From the NCBI RefSeq assembly GCF_000003855.2, contig NW_003101679.1, forward strand, positions 502,691 through 566,690: 64,000 nt of DNA. Direction: 5' to 3'. The DNA comes from Blastomyces gilchristii SLH14081 (Eukaryota > Ascomycota > Eurotiomycetes > Onygenales > Ajellomycetaceae). The notes under the pieces were generated by a model. That model saw only the letters and a list, made by a program, of their open reading frames with translations. It had not been told where the DNA came from and made no database searches. This document shows, piece by piece, positions 1 to 11,045 of the stretch; within the stretch, counting starts at the first letter, position 1; the number at the start of each line of letters is the position of its first letter. A program made the translations under genes and the position numbers.

Positions 1-1247
1 CCCTTCGGCCCCGCATCTCTCAGGAGTCTCGCTGCAGGCGTCGCAGAATTCCTGCTCGGAGGAAATGGCGATCTTCTTCATGTTGGACTCGAACTCGGAC
101 ACGGCATGAGCGTGCTCGATTGGCCGAAAAGCGGGTACGCGACTGGCTCGGTTTCGGGGGAGTCGGGGACTATGCCGCCGCTGCGGAAGAGGTAGCGGAC
201 ACTAATCTCGGATGGGTCGGGGAAGGGAGCTGATGGCGAGGTCGACGCGTTGGTTACCAACTCAAATGCCATACTGGATGAGTAGTCTGGAACGCTGGTG
301 AAGATGGACTTCGTCTCTGCAAGCTTTGACAGGCCGAAAAAGGATAGGAAGATGGCGTAGGCGCCAAATTGGACGCTGAGTTTGGTCTTGGTGCCAGCTG
401 AGTAGATTAGTTCCTTGAAACTGGAGAGAACTTCGCCAGCCAAGATCGAACCGCTCACTGCCCGGATGGGGGAGGAGGAGTTGTAGGCAAGGTTGAATTC
501 ATGCATGTTCGCCAGCTCTTGCAGACGAGCAAATGTGGCCTCCGACGGCAGTTTATCTTCTGGCAGTGAATCGGTGGAGTTATGGATCCTAGCAACATTA
601 AGGAGATCCCAGATCAGGTACGCATTGCCGAAGTTAACCTTTGACTCCGGGAAGGTTCCCTCCACCATGGGCGCGATGGTTTTGTAGAAATCGGTGGTCG
701 ACTGGAGCAGTTCATGATACTCCTTGGATTCGCGGAACTGGTTGCTGCTAGTCTTAGCCTTCTGGCATTTGGTCGCACTCTGCAGCCAGGCGAGATTCTC
801 GCTGTTGCCGCCAGTTGACACTTGCTCAACAGCAATGAGCTGGTATCCGTTCATAGGCGACTCGACAACGGTGCCATTGCGAAGAGTAGATATGGCGGCT
901 CTGCCAGCGGGCGGGTACAGAGCCTGCAGGAACGCAATAGCGGATTTCTGCAACACATCGTCGTCAGGCGCGGAGGCGACGAGTTGGCTAGGTTTTACAA
1001 TTTCCGGGCTTATGCCGAAAATGTGTGATTGGGACGCTAAGGAAATGTAGCGGTTATGAAAGTAAGAGCCGGTGTTGAACACCTGCTGGTAACCCAGGCT
1101 AGTCAAGTCAGTAGACGGCGTGGACTTGGCAGTGCGGTCTCCATGGCGGGCAAAGACATAGGCACCCAGGACTGTCTCTGCGGAGGCTTGCGGCGCAAGG
1201 GCCGCTAGAGCCGCTACAAGGGCCAACACTGTCGACAGCGGTTGCAT
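1..1247 (-). CDS. Secreted histidine acid phosphatase family protein, 3' end off the window, apparent frameshift
   Basis: Histidine phosphatase superfamily, acid phosphatase/phytase-like branch. The start at 1247 gives a signal peptide of about 23 residues (hydrophobic core, then PQASA before ETVLGAYVF), so the enzyme is probably secreted or cell-wall bound. The catalytic RHGDRT motif lies at residues 34-39, with H35 the expected phospho-acceptor. Family-typical blocks follow: NAYLIWDLLNVARIHNS, then FGAYAIFLSFFGLSKL near residue 294. The usual distal HD/HE pair is not obvious there. The open frame stops at 78-80, but the next frame continues the expected C-terminal region (SEFESNMKKI, then EFCDAC) to the window edge. 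One missing G near 97-102, where CCGTGTCC is read against an expected Pro-Trp-Ser, would explain this. It could be a real lesion or an assembly error. The fold assignment is secure; the substrate is unknown. Confidence 0.85.
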
Positions 1248-1963
1248 TGAGCGAGAGCACGTGGCGGAGAAACGGAATTTAGGGTTATATCAGGTTATAG
1301 TTTTATGCGATGCGCTTCTCGTGTGCGCCGGAAGTATTGTTGAATGTTGTGGAAAAAGAAGAGAAGGAGAGAAGGGAGGCGAAGTGGACGACGGGCACAG
1401 TCGCAAATAAATATGCGGAATCCAATGCTTAAATAGCCAACATGTGTGGAGCCGTGCGGGGAAGAGGAAAAAAAAAAGAAAGCAAATTGAGTCTATGGAA
1501 TATGGATAGATAGAATCTGTGAGCACTGGTGGATTACGATTTTTAATTACTTTATTTTATCAATTAGTTATGTATATTTTTCTGAAATCCTATTGACCAC
1601 ACTCCGACAGAAGCGGTTCATAATGGTTTTTGAAAAGAAAGGTCAAAGTTGAAATGGTGATTTGGATAATTCTGCATCTCGAGCTTCATACATCCATTCG
1701 TTCCCCACTTCTTGAATGGCTGCAGCGTGGGCTGATTTCTTGCCACCCCCCACTTCCGCCCTTCTTCGTCCGATGCTTTGTCTCGGACGATAGATAAAGT
1801 TTTGTCTTTAAGTTCTTGAGTTACCTGAAACGGGGGTTATCATGATGTCCGAATGTTAAGTCAAAAAGATAAAGGTGTCCAGAGGACAGGCGTATTTTTT
1901 CTTTTTTTCTTTTTTCAATCCTAGTCCTGAAATGGCGTTCAATAATATATAGTTGTGTGGGAT
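1248..1963. promoter_or_regulatory. Intergenic region: acid phosphatase 5' side and RFC3 3' side
   Basis: No gene is seen. The part next to 1247 must hold the phosphatase promoter. The part next to 1964 is the RFC3 3' untranslated region, with a pyrimidine-rich tract at about 1896-1917 (purine-rich on the RFC3 strand). A 78-codon minus-strand open frame at 1290-1526 is low-complexity and unsupported. Confidence 0.4.
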
Positions 1964-3510
1964 TCATATATCCATAGACGAGGTATGGTGAGGGGCATCT
2001 AGTTTTCCTGCTAGTTCACATCCCCCGCGCACCACTCCAACCAGCCCACCGGTCTGGACCATTTCCCCTCCACCCCCAGCTAGGCGCCATTCGATATCTG
2101 CCAGCCCTTCCATCCAGATTATCCGTGTCGCCGCAGGCACTTCAATGTGCTGCAACTCTGTCGATATTGATGTCAAGATATCCGCCAGAGCAAGTCCCTT
2201 ATTGGATTTCAATGTTTTGATAGTGTTCAAACACGACGTCACGTCGCTGGTTGTTAATAGCGCGGTGATAATCGTTTTGATGTCGGATGGGTGTGGGGCC
2301 GCGATGCAAGTATAGATTGTTTCGTCGGTGATGGTCTCATGGTCGGGAGTGGGCTGGTCCTTTGGGGCGTTCTTGATGGGAAGGGGTATACCTGAGAACC
2401 ACATCGTAAAACATCAGATCAGTAAGAAACGGTACGCATTGTTCAGCCTTACGAAGCGCTTCGGTTTGAATAAGCTTACTGCTTGCATGGCAAGCTTGGA
2501 GTACATTCAATGCTCGCCGCATGTCTCCCTTGCTCAACTTGACAAGGCTATCAATTGCTTCGGGCTGTATCCGCACCTGCTCCGTCTCGATGACCTGGTC
2601 CACTAGAACACGGATATCTTTCTCCTTCAACGGGCTAAATCTGAATCGTGTGCATCGCGACAGTAAAGCGGGAGAGAGCTTATGGGAATAGTTTGCAATT
2701 ATACAAAATCTAGCGTTCGCGGTGTATTTCTCCATAATGCGACGGAGGGCCATCTGCGCTACGGCAGTCATCGCGTCGGCTTCATCTAGGATGATCAATT
2801 TGAATGCCCCAAGGGTTGATTCTGCCTTAGCGGCTGGAGCCATCGAGAATATTTGTTTGGTGCCTAGCATATAAATAATGCTTGTCAATTTCATAATGCC
2901 TTGTGCAACAGGGGAACAGCAGATATATATATGTAAAGAGGTGGAGAACGGACTGGCGAATGTTTTGATCTGGTCTCTGACAACATCAATTCCTCTGTCA
3001 TCACTGGCATTCAACTCCAGGACCATCTGCCGCATATTCTTGACTCCATATATCCGGCGTGCTAGGGCAAGGATGGTTGACGTCTTCCCCGTCCCTGGAG
3101 GACCATAGAGCAGTAAATGAGGCAATCGCTAGACAGTAAACAACAATTAGCCCGTTCAACGTTTTGAGGGTTTAACACATGACCTTGATCTCGCCCATCT
3201 TACATTCGTATCGATAAATCTGTTTATAGTACCAATGATATCTTGGTGTCCGGATACGTCTTCTAGGGTATTTGGGCGGTACTTTTCAACCCTTCCCGAG
3301 ATAATCTATCAGCTCCACCAACCACAGCTGGACAGGGGGGAAATGACGATAATTGAGGGGAAAATATCACCATGGTAGATTATCCTCTGCTTCAATGGGA
3401 AGGTCGGCTGTTATTCTTTTGCCTCTCGCATTGGTATTATCGGAGCTGAACTGGACAGTATTCTTGGAGGGCGGGGCATCCACATCCATTTCATCTTCGA
3501 AGTCCGACAT
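1964..3510 (-). CDS. RFC3: Replication factor C subunit 3 (RFC3), clamp-loader small subunit
   Basis: Subunit of the pentameric RFC clamp loader that loads PCNA at primer-template junctions in the nucleus. Five exons read on the minus strand: 3510-3371, 3291-3204, 3128-2954, 2863-2480 and 2391-1964. The sum is 1215 nt, or 404 residues, and the frame closes exactly. All introns are GT-AG; the 2953-2864 intron has a weak donor (GTCCGT) and is a multiple of three, so retention would keep the frame open. RFC boxes in order: NLPWVEKYRP, Walker A LLLYGPPGTGKTST, ELNASDDRGIDVVR, Walker B LIILDEADAM, the arginine-finger box SRCTRFRF, and GDMRRALNVLQ. These match the yeast Rfc3/human RFC5 type rather than RFC2 or RFC4. 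The acidic, low-complexity N-terminus (MSDFEDEMDVD) is longer than in yeast. It is divergent from ARPC3 across 3511-3962. Confidence 0.95.
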
Positions 3511-3962
3511 GGCCGGGGTGGGATAGAATTGATGACTCCCGTATAACGCCTTCACTAGAAATCCAAAATCCAAAACTATGATCTAGCGATTGGGAAACGT
3601 GTGTATAGGAACAACGTATAAAGTTCGGAACTGTCGATGTAATTTTCCTGATTCTATCGAAGATGCGCAGAGGATTTCCGCATTGAGCCATTTAACGCGC
3701 TCGAAAGTTGAGCCGCTAAAAGACGCGTTGAGCGCTCGGAACCGGAAAAACTGGCAGGGCAGACTAGTATGAAATCAGACTAGCGCGAGACCCGGCACCA
3801 TGACATCACATGACACCAACCAAAGAGCGAGTTGACGCTGAGAGGTAACGGACGACGGCGACGACGGCGACGACGACGACGAACGAGATATTTCTGGCAG
3901 CAAGAATCTAGCTAGGAATTCCGAAGAAGATCATACATTAGATAAATTGAACCCATTCGAAG
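3511..3962. promoter_or_regulatory. Divergent RFC3/ARPC3 promoter region with GAC repeat
   Basis: These 452 bp separate the RFC3 start (3510) from the ARPC3 start (3963), so both promoters and both 5' leaders must lie here. A GAC/GGC trinucleotide-like run at about 3850-3886 sits on the ARPC3 side and is the only striking sequence. No clear TATA box is seen. Confidence 0.55.
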
Positions 3963-4903
3963 ATGCCGGTGGGTTTAAAATCCTGTTCCCAATTCGTATG
4001 TTTTGATTGAAGCGCGCCCTCCGCTGACCTCTCCCCTAGGCATACCACTCCATCTTCCTCCAGGAGGCAGATGTCCCAACCATAGGTATTTCCCAAGAAA
4101 CTCAAACAATATCTTATTTCTAACATAAAACCAGGAAACTTCCCCCTCCTCCCCCTCCGCACTCGCACGCGTGGCCCCGCCTACACACTCCCCCCACTTG
4201 CCCCCGGCACCGCAGAATTCAACATAGACCCGGACAGCGAATCGTATGACTGCCTCGACGAAATCCTCTCCCTGTACCGCGCCAACACGTTCTTCCGTAA
4301 TTTCGAAATCAAGGGCCCTGCCGACCGTATGCTGATATATGGCATCCTCTTCGTGAGCGAATGTCTGACGAAGGTTAAGCCGGGCATGGCAGCGAGGGAG
4401 GCGGAGAAGGTAAAAGAATGAATATCTCTTGCCTTGGGCCGCTGTTGGGCTAGATTATATTCGGATTGCTGATTCTGAAATTCAATACATATAATATATA
4501 TGTAGGTCCTTATCAACACTTCTCTCGACCACTTCGCGATCCCCGGAGACGCCTCCTTCCCCCTAAACCAGGCGTTCGAGTCACCCCGTGATCGGCAAGA
4601 TGCAGAGACTTTAAGACAGTACGTTCACAGGAATCTCTCTAGTTGTGATTATTCTCGTAAAAATAAAAAAAAACTTACACGTTTCACGTTAGATACATCT
4701 CTCAGGTCCGACAAGAACTTGCTATCCGATTACATTCCCGCCTCTACCCTGGAGGGGTCGGGCCTTCAAAGGTATGGTGTACATGATGCGCTTACACTTT
4801 TTTTTTTTTCTCTGTGTAAGAGGCGCATAAACGGCTGACTTGTCTTGTCTTCTAGTGGTGGCTCGCTTTTGCCAAACGAAAGTTTATGGGAAAACACCTG
4901 TGA
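3963..4903 (+). CDS. ARC18: ARPC3 (p21-Arc), Arp2/3 complex subunit 3
   Basis: Structural subunit of the seven-protein Arp2/3 complex that nucleates branched actin at cortical patches and endocytic sites. Six exons: 3963-3968, 4040-4085, 4135-4409, 4506-4618, 4693-4771 and 4856-4903, in total 567 nt or 188 residues, all GT-AG. The protein begins MPAYHSIF, the typical ARPC3 start. It continues with DPDSESYDCLDEILSLYRA, NTFFRNFEIKGPADRMLIY, a variable stretch ending in VLINTS, the FAIPGDASFPLN box, LRQYISQVRQELAIRL and a C-terminal PSKWWLAFAKRKFMGKHL. Family members are about 175-190 residues, so it is complete. The first coding exon is only ATG CCG, which automatic gene callers can miss; the conserved MPAYHS junction supports it. 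The symbol follows yeast ARC18; ARPC3 is the general name. Confidence 0.95.
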
Positions 4904-5856
4904 AGATGGAGGCTCTCTTTATGCGTTTTTATTCCTGTTACTTGGCCTCTTCATGTTTTATATGCCACCCGTTCCTTTTTCTTTTATGATGCAAAATACA
5001 CATCGCGGTTTCATGCTTGTTATCACTTTCCCTTTCTTTTCTCTTTTCCTTTTTTCCTTTTTTCTTTTCCTTTCCTTTTGTTTTTTTCTCTTTTTTTCGT
5101 TTCATCATTTCCATTACATTGTTTTATTGTCTTATGCGCTTTTCTATTCCGCTAGCCGTGCAACGGTTGATAGAATGTAGCAGGGGAATAGAAACTTATT
5201 CCTTCTTTTGAGAGCTACATGTGGAGGTAAGGTCTACTAGAGCCTACTTAAAAGAAACAAATGGATTCTTTAACTATTGTACATGTACATACCAGCATTC
5301 AGTAGCGATTTTGCGATATTTTTATATTTAGTGGACGAGTGGTTGAACCACATAGTCTGCTGTTGCTGCTACTGATGTACGCATATCTACATTTATCTAT
5401 CACAGATACACAAAACAGCAAAAGAAAAACACACACACACATTGTACATGTATAGTATGTGAGGCGGCGGGATAAAAAGTGAGTGAGCGAGATGGGGTAT
5501 CATGATGTGTACTGTACTTGTGTCCAGTGTCTTGCTTGATTGCTTGAGTGATATTAACCTCGTGAGCGTATGCTTTCGCGTGCATGTATAATGTAACAAA
5601 AGGGGTATCAAAACTGGGGAGAAGTATTTGGGTATATTATATTCTCGAGACGGGTAATGTGTGATTGCAGTTAATGGGAGTTAGGATGGTTACCCAGAGT
5701 CAAAAAGACAAGACACAAAACGCTGGTATCAGAAAAATCGAATTGATGGGAGAATTGCTGAGCCATCATTAAATAAGTGAAGGAGACATAATTTTGAAAA
5801 AGATGGAATATAAAGAAAATAAAAATAAAAATAAGAACTGGAGCTGGAGCTGGGTA
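4904..5856. other. Intergenic region between the convergent ARPC3 and MFS genes
   Basis: No gene is supported. It holds the ARPC3 3' untranslated region, a long pyrimidine tract at about 5030-5100, a short CA repeat at about 5428-5440, and the MFS 3' side with an A-rich run at 5807-5835. Open frames across the pyrimidine tract encode only Phe/Ser/Leu runs and are not credible. Confidence 0.5.
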
Positions 5857-7578
5857 CTATGTTACGCTTGCATGACTCTGATACCGACGGCCGCCATCAT
5901 AGACCCCGTGACAACTCTCATGGCGGTAGGTGTAGGCACTACCATGGCGAGTAGCATGACGACTGCCATACCGGCTGCCATTGCGGGTCGAGTAGGTATC
6001 GGGATACTCACCGTCGCTACGGCGATTCGCTAGATCGATCCCGTCAAGCTTTTTCGGCTTGACTATCTCCGTGTCCAGCTGCTCGTCGAAAATCACGTCT
6101 GGATTCAAGGCGAAGGCGCCCTGGGGCACAAATGTCGCCGCCAAGATCACGACGGATAGGATGGTGAATTGAACGGCGCCTATGTTTAGGATCGCTAGGT
6201 GGATGTCACCGCCGTTCTCGGTTCCACCAGACTCGTTGAAGACGTGGTCTATGTACCTGCCCAGTACTGGGGAGGTGATAGCGTACAGGACGATGTAGGT
6301 GGTATAAAGGAATGCCATCACCGCGCCCAGAGCAGAGACGTTCTTTGCTTTGGACTCTACACGTGCTAATGTCGCCTGAATGTATGCGGCGAGGGAGACA
6401 TCGCCAGCTGCCCAGCCGAAGGATATGGGGAGGAAAGTGGCGGCAACTATCCAGGCATAAGCAACCTGACCCGCTGGCGGGCGCCAAAAGGGCAGGTACC
6501 AGACAATCAATAACATTACCGCATCAAGCCGGATCCATGGAATAGGAGTGGTGATGAGATTTGTGAAGAAGAACACGAATGTGGCACCTAGCAATTCGCC
6601 CAAGTTCGAGCCTCCAACGATTAACTGTGACCAGGCGGAATTGCCCAAGTATCGCCGGGCAATAGCCGGTGCTATCCCATTTTCCAAATAACGATGGCCA
6701 TAGAGTGCAATGGCATATCCGGGCAGCAGCCAGATGAAGCGTCGATTAGTGAATATAAGTTTACCGCCGGTCCAGAAGGACTCGAAGAAGAGTAGAAACG
6801 ACCCAACGATGGCTTTGACGTATGCAGGTCGCTCAGAAAGAACCTCTTGCGCTTGAGGCTGGAAGTCCAGATTGGTTATAGAGTACCATGTGGCCGCGGC
6901 CATGGTAAAGCAAACGGGGGTAATTATGAAAGAATAGTTATTTCCTAGATTGGGTATTAGCGCCAGCGCAGTGCAGAACGCGCCGCTGGTGCCAGCAATT
7001 TCATAAAATATATGAACCAGCGCATCCAATCGACGAAGCTTCAGTACATTTCCTCCCACAAGATCTCTCGGCATGACACGGCGGATCAGTTCCACCACCC
7101 CGTAGGCAATGCCCGTAACCGAGTAAATAGGAATTATACCGTCGGTGTTGTATTTCCCGTAGTAGGAGAAATGATTCCTGGGATGGTTCTCGCGGAAGCG
7201 CTTGGGCACGAATGTCCCACCGGTACTGGCATCCACGATCAGGAGCAACGCGGTTAAGAGGCCAAAGGCGAGAACGGAAACTGCCAGGACCAACTTGGTG
7301 GGAGCTCTGCGGACGAGCGGTGCTATCAGGATGGCTCCGATACATTGGAATGCCTGGTTGAGTCCAGTAAGGAGGCCGACTCGTTCAAAGGTTTTGGAAG
7401 TCGAGTTAGAGACGAAGGCGTCATAGTCATATCTGTTGGTGGCGAGGGCGACAATGGATCCGTTAAAGGCCTCTAGCCCGAACTTGTAAAGCATAATACC
7501 CAGGATGTAGAGGGCTATATTGCGTCTCTCGAGCGTAGTGTAGCACCGCCAGCTCTCGCGGATTATTGACAGGAACAT
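5857..7578 (-). CDS. Major facilitator superfamily transporter
   Basis: A single-exon gene of 573 residues from the ATG at 7578; the open frame continues upstream only through non-ATG codons to a stop near 7640. The protein has many long hydrophobic segments in the spacing of a 12-helix MFS carrier. The first region reads ERRNIALYILGIMLYKFGLE, with GLLTGLNQAFQCIGAILIAP after it and RRAPTKLVL as the cytoplasmic loop between helices 2 and 3. A long central loop carries FSYYGKYNTDGIIPIYSVTG and MPRDLVGGNVLKLRRLDALV, typical of a fungal family of unassigned substrate. The last 50 or so residues form a hydrophilic tail rich in RHGS-like repeats (RNGSRYGSRHATRHGSAY), perhaps a regulatory cytoplasmic tail. 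The family is secure; the substrate cannot be told from sequence. Confidence 0.87.
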   Translation of the reverse strand: MFLSIIRESWRCYTTLERRNIALYILGIMLYKFGLEAFNGSIVALATNRYDYDAFVSNSTSKTFERVGLLTGLNQAFQCIGAILIAPLVRRAPTKLVLAVSVLAFGLLTALLLIVDASTGGTFVPKRFRENHPRNHFSYYGKYNTDGIIPIYSVTGIAYGVVELIRRVMPRDLVGGNVLKLRRLDALVHIFYEIAGTSGAFCTALALIPNLGNNYSFIITPVCFTMAAATWYSITNLDFQPQAQEVLSERPAYVKAIVGSFLLFFESFWTGGKLIFTNRRFIWLLPGYAIALYGHRYLENGIAPAIARRYLGNSAWSQLIVGGSNLGELLGATFVFFFTNLITTPIPWIRLDAVMLLIVWYLPFWRPPAGQVAYAWIVAATFLPISFGWAAGDVSLAAYIQATLARVESKAKNVSALGAVMAFLYTTYIVLYAITSPVLGRYIDHVFNESGGTENGGDIHLAILNIGAVQFTILSVVILAATFVPQGAFALNPDVIFDEQLDTEIVKPKKLDGIDLANRRSDGEYPDTYSTRNGSRYGSRHATRHGSAYTYRHESCHGVYDGGRRYQSHASVT

Positions 7579-9057
7579 ATTGAGTAGCAAGACTGGGATG
7601 ATGGCAGGTAGTGAGGATGGCCAGCGGTCATTTCTCAGCTACCATTCCGCAGTGGACAGGAGAATGTGGCGGGGGTGAATATATTCAGACAAGAGAAGTA
7701 TAGACAGGAGACAAGAGTAGCATAGACAGATAGCAAGCATGCAGTTAAGCAGAAAAAATGGGTAGAAAGTATATATGTATCATATTGGTAGAGGAGCGGA
7801 TTGAAGGACGCCTTGATGATTGTGATTCAGATGAATAGCTTGCAAGAAGGGAGCAAGTCGCAAAGCGCCAATGACAGCGAAGCTTGCTAGCCCGTGCATT
7901 GTATAAGTTGGGAGCTTTGATGAAGCCACAATGCAAAGAGTTCGCTGGCTCCGCTGGGACAGCTGGGCTAGCTGGGGGTTAATTTTTTATTTTGTTCTCG
8001 CCATGGCTCGAGGGGGATTGGGGGCAGGCTGCGAAAAGGACAACGAAGAATAACGATGAGAAACTTGCCGAGTGAGAATTTCCCAGATGGCGGGTTAGAC
8101 GCTCAAAGCGGCGGGGTCGAGGGAGTTTGATGGATTCTTTGCACAGCGCAGGAGATCATAATGGCCAGGGGTTCTGCCCTATTTCTTTGCTCTTTTTTTT
8201 CTTTTTCCCTTTCGCTCGTCTCCCTGGGGCCAGGGAGGTATGGAGATAGCCACCAAAAGCGGAAGAGCAATCAAAACCAACGAGTCAAGCATATGCTTGT
8301 AGTCAGTCAGACAGGCAGCAGACCTGATTGGAGATGCCCCAAGTTTCCCCCTTCGTCCCATGGAGAGTCTCCCGTCCGGTGGATCCACATTCACCTGGAG
8401 CAAAGTGGGTTTCAACCGTCGGGTCATCCTCAGTAAGTATAGAATATAAGCTAGAAGAGTCCATAGCGTAAAATGTAATAATAGTTAGTTATAAAGAGTA
8501 AGACGAGGAACACAAATAAGAATACTTTCATCTTTCCCGTTCAGATCAGAAACTCTCCATCTGAGAAGCCAATAAGAGGGAGATTTGTCTCTCGTGGAGT
8601 CGAGGATACACACACTGAGCACGTCTCCCCAACCTGCTTCAACAAGTGGGCAGGCACGGGGGGGGGTCCTCGACTCCTCAGAGCTGTATCCCCCATGGCA
8701 GCGGAGCCGACCGCTTCCACCATGCCGATGTGGGTGGTGTCGGGATGGACATATAAATACAGAGATTAGCTGTAATTTGCGTGATCTGCAGCGCAGTGGT
8801 TCGCCTCGCTTGATGATCTTGGACCCAGATACAAAAAGTTACACCGTTTGTTCTTCCCAGGAGAAAGTGATGCAGCAGATGCGCACTAGGATGCGTACTG
8901 TGTCGGTGTTCTGCTGGCTCAATAAAAATCATAGCAGGACAAGTCCCAGACCGGGGCAGCATGCTGCATGTACTCCGTATGATTGAGGAGTAGTCTTGGT
9001 GGTGTTGGGGTTGGGCGAATCTGGCCTTGCTCTCAAGACACGTTGACTCCAAAAAGC
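7579..9057. other. Gene-poor transition between the MFS gene and the AT-rich block
   Basis: The part next to 7579 must contain the MFS promoter. The rest has normal GC and keeps CpG. Open frames at 8161-8436, 8585-8986 and 8678-9052 overlap each other on both strands and show no domain. I see no tRNA. The first element end is at 9058. Confidence 0.45.
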
Positions 9058-9630
9058 TGTAACGTGGCGGAACCGAAGCGGTGGCTAATCGGCGGCGTCA
9101 CGTAGGTAGTTATCTGGGGAGCCGTATGAGTAGGCTTGACTATCTTGCTTGAATAGCGAGCTCATGGGCTACAGGGTTATTGCAAGGATGTCATAGGTAC
9201 AGTACTTAGTATGCTAAGAAGATTGTATGAGAATTGCAGTAACTCTTGTATATATTATCAGAGAGAAAAAATGAATTGCTGGCTTCTTTGATGAGGAGTC
9301 AGCATCTAGCTATTCTATATAGACAATGAGTGAACATTTCTCTTCTATTCTATAAGTGAGAATAGCTGGAGTGATACCTCAGCAGTGCCTTACTGACATG
9401 AAAGCAGCAATCTGCTGACCTCATATAGAAGTGAGATTCTTATATTCATCAATTGAATCCTTCTATATTGCATTCAAGTAATGTCATAGAGTGATTGAAA
9501 ACTGATTTAAATATCTGTGAGATGAATGAAATCATCTGCAGAGAAGTGATAAGCTGTGTGAAGCTATCACAGACTCTTGACACAGTTAGAAGTGTAATAA
9601 TGTTTTTCTCTTTAAGAGTATAGTCTTAAT
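9058..9630 (-). mobile_element. Gypsy G1-a remnant: 3' LTR plus polypurine tract
   Basis: The LTR (9058-9599, 542 bp) begins TGTAACGTGGCGG on the plus strand and aligns along its length with the LTRs at 11291-11823, 25894-26426 and 57226-57770. Positions 9600-9630 are internal sequence with the mutated polypurine tract, also seen next to the 11291 copy, so this is a 3' LTR of a minus-strand element. The element is then interrupted by MITE-2. The first 80 bp, against the gene block, keep many CpG; the rest is mutated. Confidence 0.8.
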
Positions 9631-10068
9631 TAGACTGATTATATGATCATGTCTGAGATCAGAATCAGAATATTTAATGATTTTATTATCAATTTAACTG
9701 ATCTTATTACATAGTTTTAAGATTAAATAGTAGTCTCATACTGTCTCAGTAAGACTTACTGTCTACTCTTATTATATTTTTTAAATAAAATTATAATTTT
9801 CACTTCTTAATTTAAATTCTTTTTATTACTTTTAATAACTTTAAATCTTATTTAAATGTTATCAAAAAGTGTTACTTTTTAAAAAATTAAAAATAGTCTA
9901 AAAAAACCTTAAAATATCTAAAAATAGTAACTTTATATCAAGAATGAGACTAAATGAGATTAAATAAGATCACTTTCTTATTTTTTCTAAGTTATAATCT
10001 TATTTTAAGATCTGATAAATAGTTACTTTGTATGTTTTTTCAATAATTAGTCTCAGCGGGATTCATAC
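9631..10068 (-). mobile_element. MITE-2, non-autonomous DNA transposon, one end only
   Basis: Begins with the terminal repeat TAGACTG and is the reverse complement of most of MITE-1 (10540-11045), diverging by transitions. The 8 bp before it (GTCTTAAT, 9623-9630) match G1 internal sequence and would be one half of its target duplication. It is cut at 10068 by the LTR of G2-a. No coding capacity. Confidence 0.7.
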
Positions 10069-10539
10069 TGTGATTCAAAGATTGCTTAAGTCAGTGTACA
10101 ATTACAGACGTATATCAGCTTCTTATATACATTATACTAAATTAATTAGTGGCTGCTAGAGCCTCTTTACATTGATAAGTGTGTTTAAAAGTAGCTGTGT
10201 TATTATTCAGTGATTGTATATTCTTCTGAATTATATTCTTTCTCATCAGATTCAGTCATGCTTATATAACTATAATATAAGCTGCTCTCTGAGAAGCTTT
10301 TACTATTTTACATTATTTATTTATTCAGTAATATTTTCATTCTTCAATCATCATTCTCATTATTATCATTATTAAATATTATTATCTTATACAAGATTTC
10401 TGTCTCTTCTCTCTTTATTATATTCTTTTTAATCTGTTTATCTATTATATTATACATGTTTCTGATAATAGCTCTCTGTTCTTATTATAAGTATTATTAT
10501 AGTACTTATACTAAGCAGTTTATTAGCAGTAAGTAAAAC

Positions 10540-11045
10540 TAGACTGGCTGCTGAGACTATGAATTTCACATTTAGTCTCATTTAATCTGATCTCATACAT
10601 TTCTTGGCATGAATTCTGCTGAGACTGACTATTAAAAAAACATGTAAAGTGACTATATATCAGATCTTAAAATGAAATCATGACTTGAAAAAAATGAGAA
10701 AGTGATCTCATTTAATTTCATTTAGTTTCATTCTTGACATAAAGTTACTATTTTTAGACATTTTAAGGTTTTTTTTAGACTATTTTTAATTTTTTAAAAA
10801 GTAACACTTTTTGATAACACTTAAATGAGATTTAAAGTTATTTAAAGCAATAAAAATAATTTAAATTGAGAAGTGAAAATTATAATCTCATTTAAAAAAT
10901 GTAATAAGAGTAGACAGTAAGTCTCACTGAAACAGTATAAGACTACTATCTAATGTTAAAACTGTGTAATGAGATCAGTCAAATTGATAATAAAACTATT
11001 AAAAAATCTGATTCTGGTCTCAGACACAGTTACACAGTCAGTCTA
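10540..11045 (+). mobile_element. MITE-1, hAT-like non-autonomous element
   Basis: 506 bp, ends TAGACTGGCTG and its imperfect inverse (CAGTCAGTCTA). It is flanked by the 8-bp direct repeat AGTAAAAC at 10532-10539 and 11046-11053. The empty site is visible in G2-b at about 36485-36510. An 8-bp duplication is the hAT hallmark; the terminal sequence is not a textbook hAT end. The interior is AT-rich with no open frame. Confidence 0.8.

Noticed and set aside
78..105. A spliced intron in place of the phosphatase frameshift
   Set aside because: The alternative frame is coding-like immediately after the break, leaving no room for an intron; a 1-bp loss is the simpler reading.
5794..6033. Plus-strand gene of 79 codons
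   Set aside because: Antisense shadow of the MFS C-terminal tail, without independent support.
8585..9052. Protein genes on both strands in the transition zone
   Set aside because: The frames overlap antisense to each other, have no recognisable domain and lie in ordinary intergenic DNA.
9640..11045. Apparent long foldback element with 400-bp inverted arms
   Set aside because: The arms are two separate copies of one MITE in opposite orientation; the sequence between them is a G2 LTR and internal DNA with its own ends.
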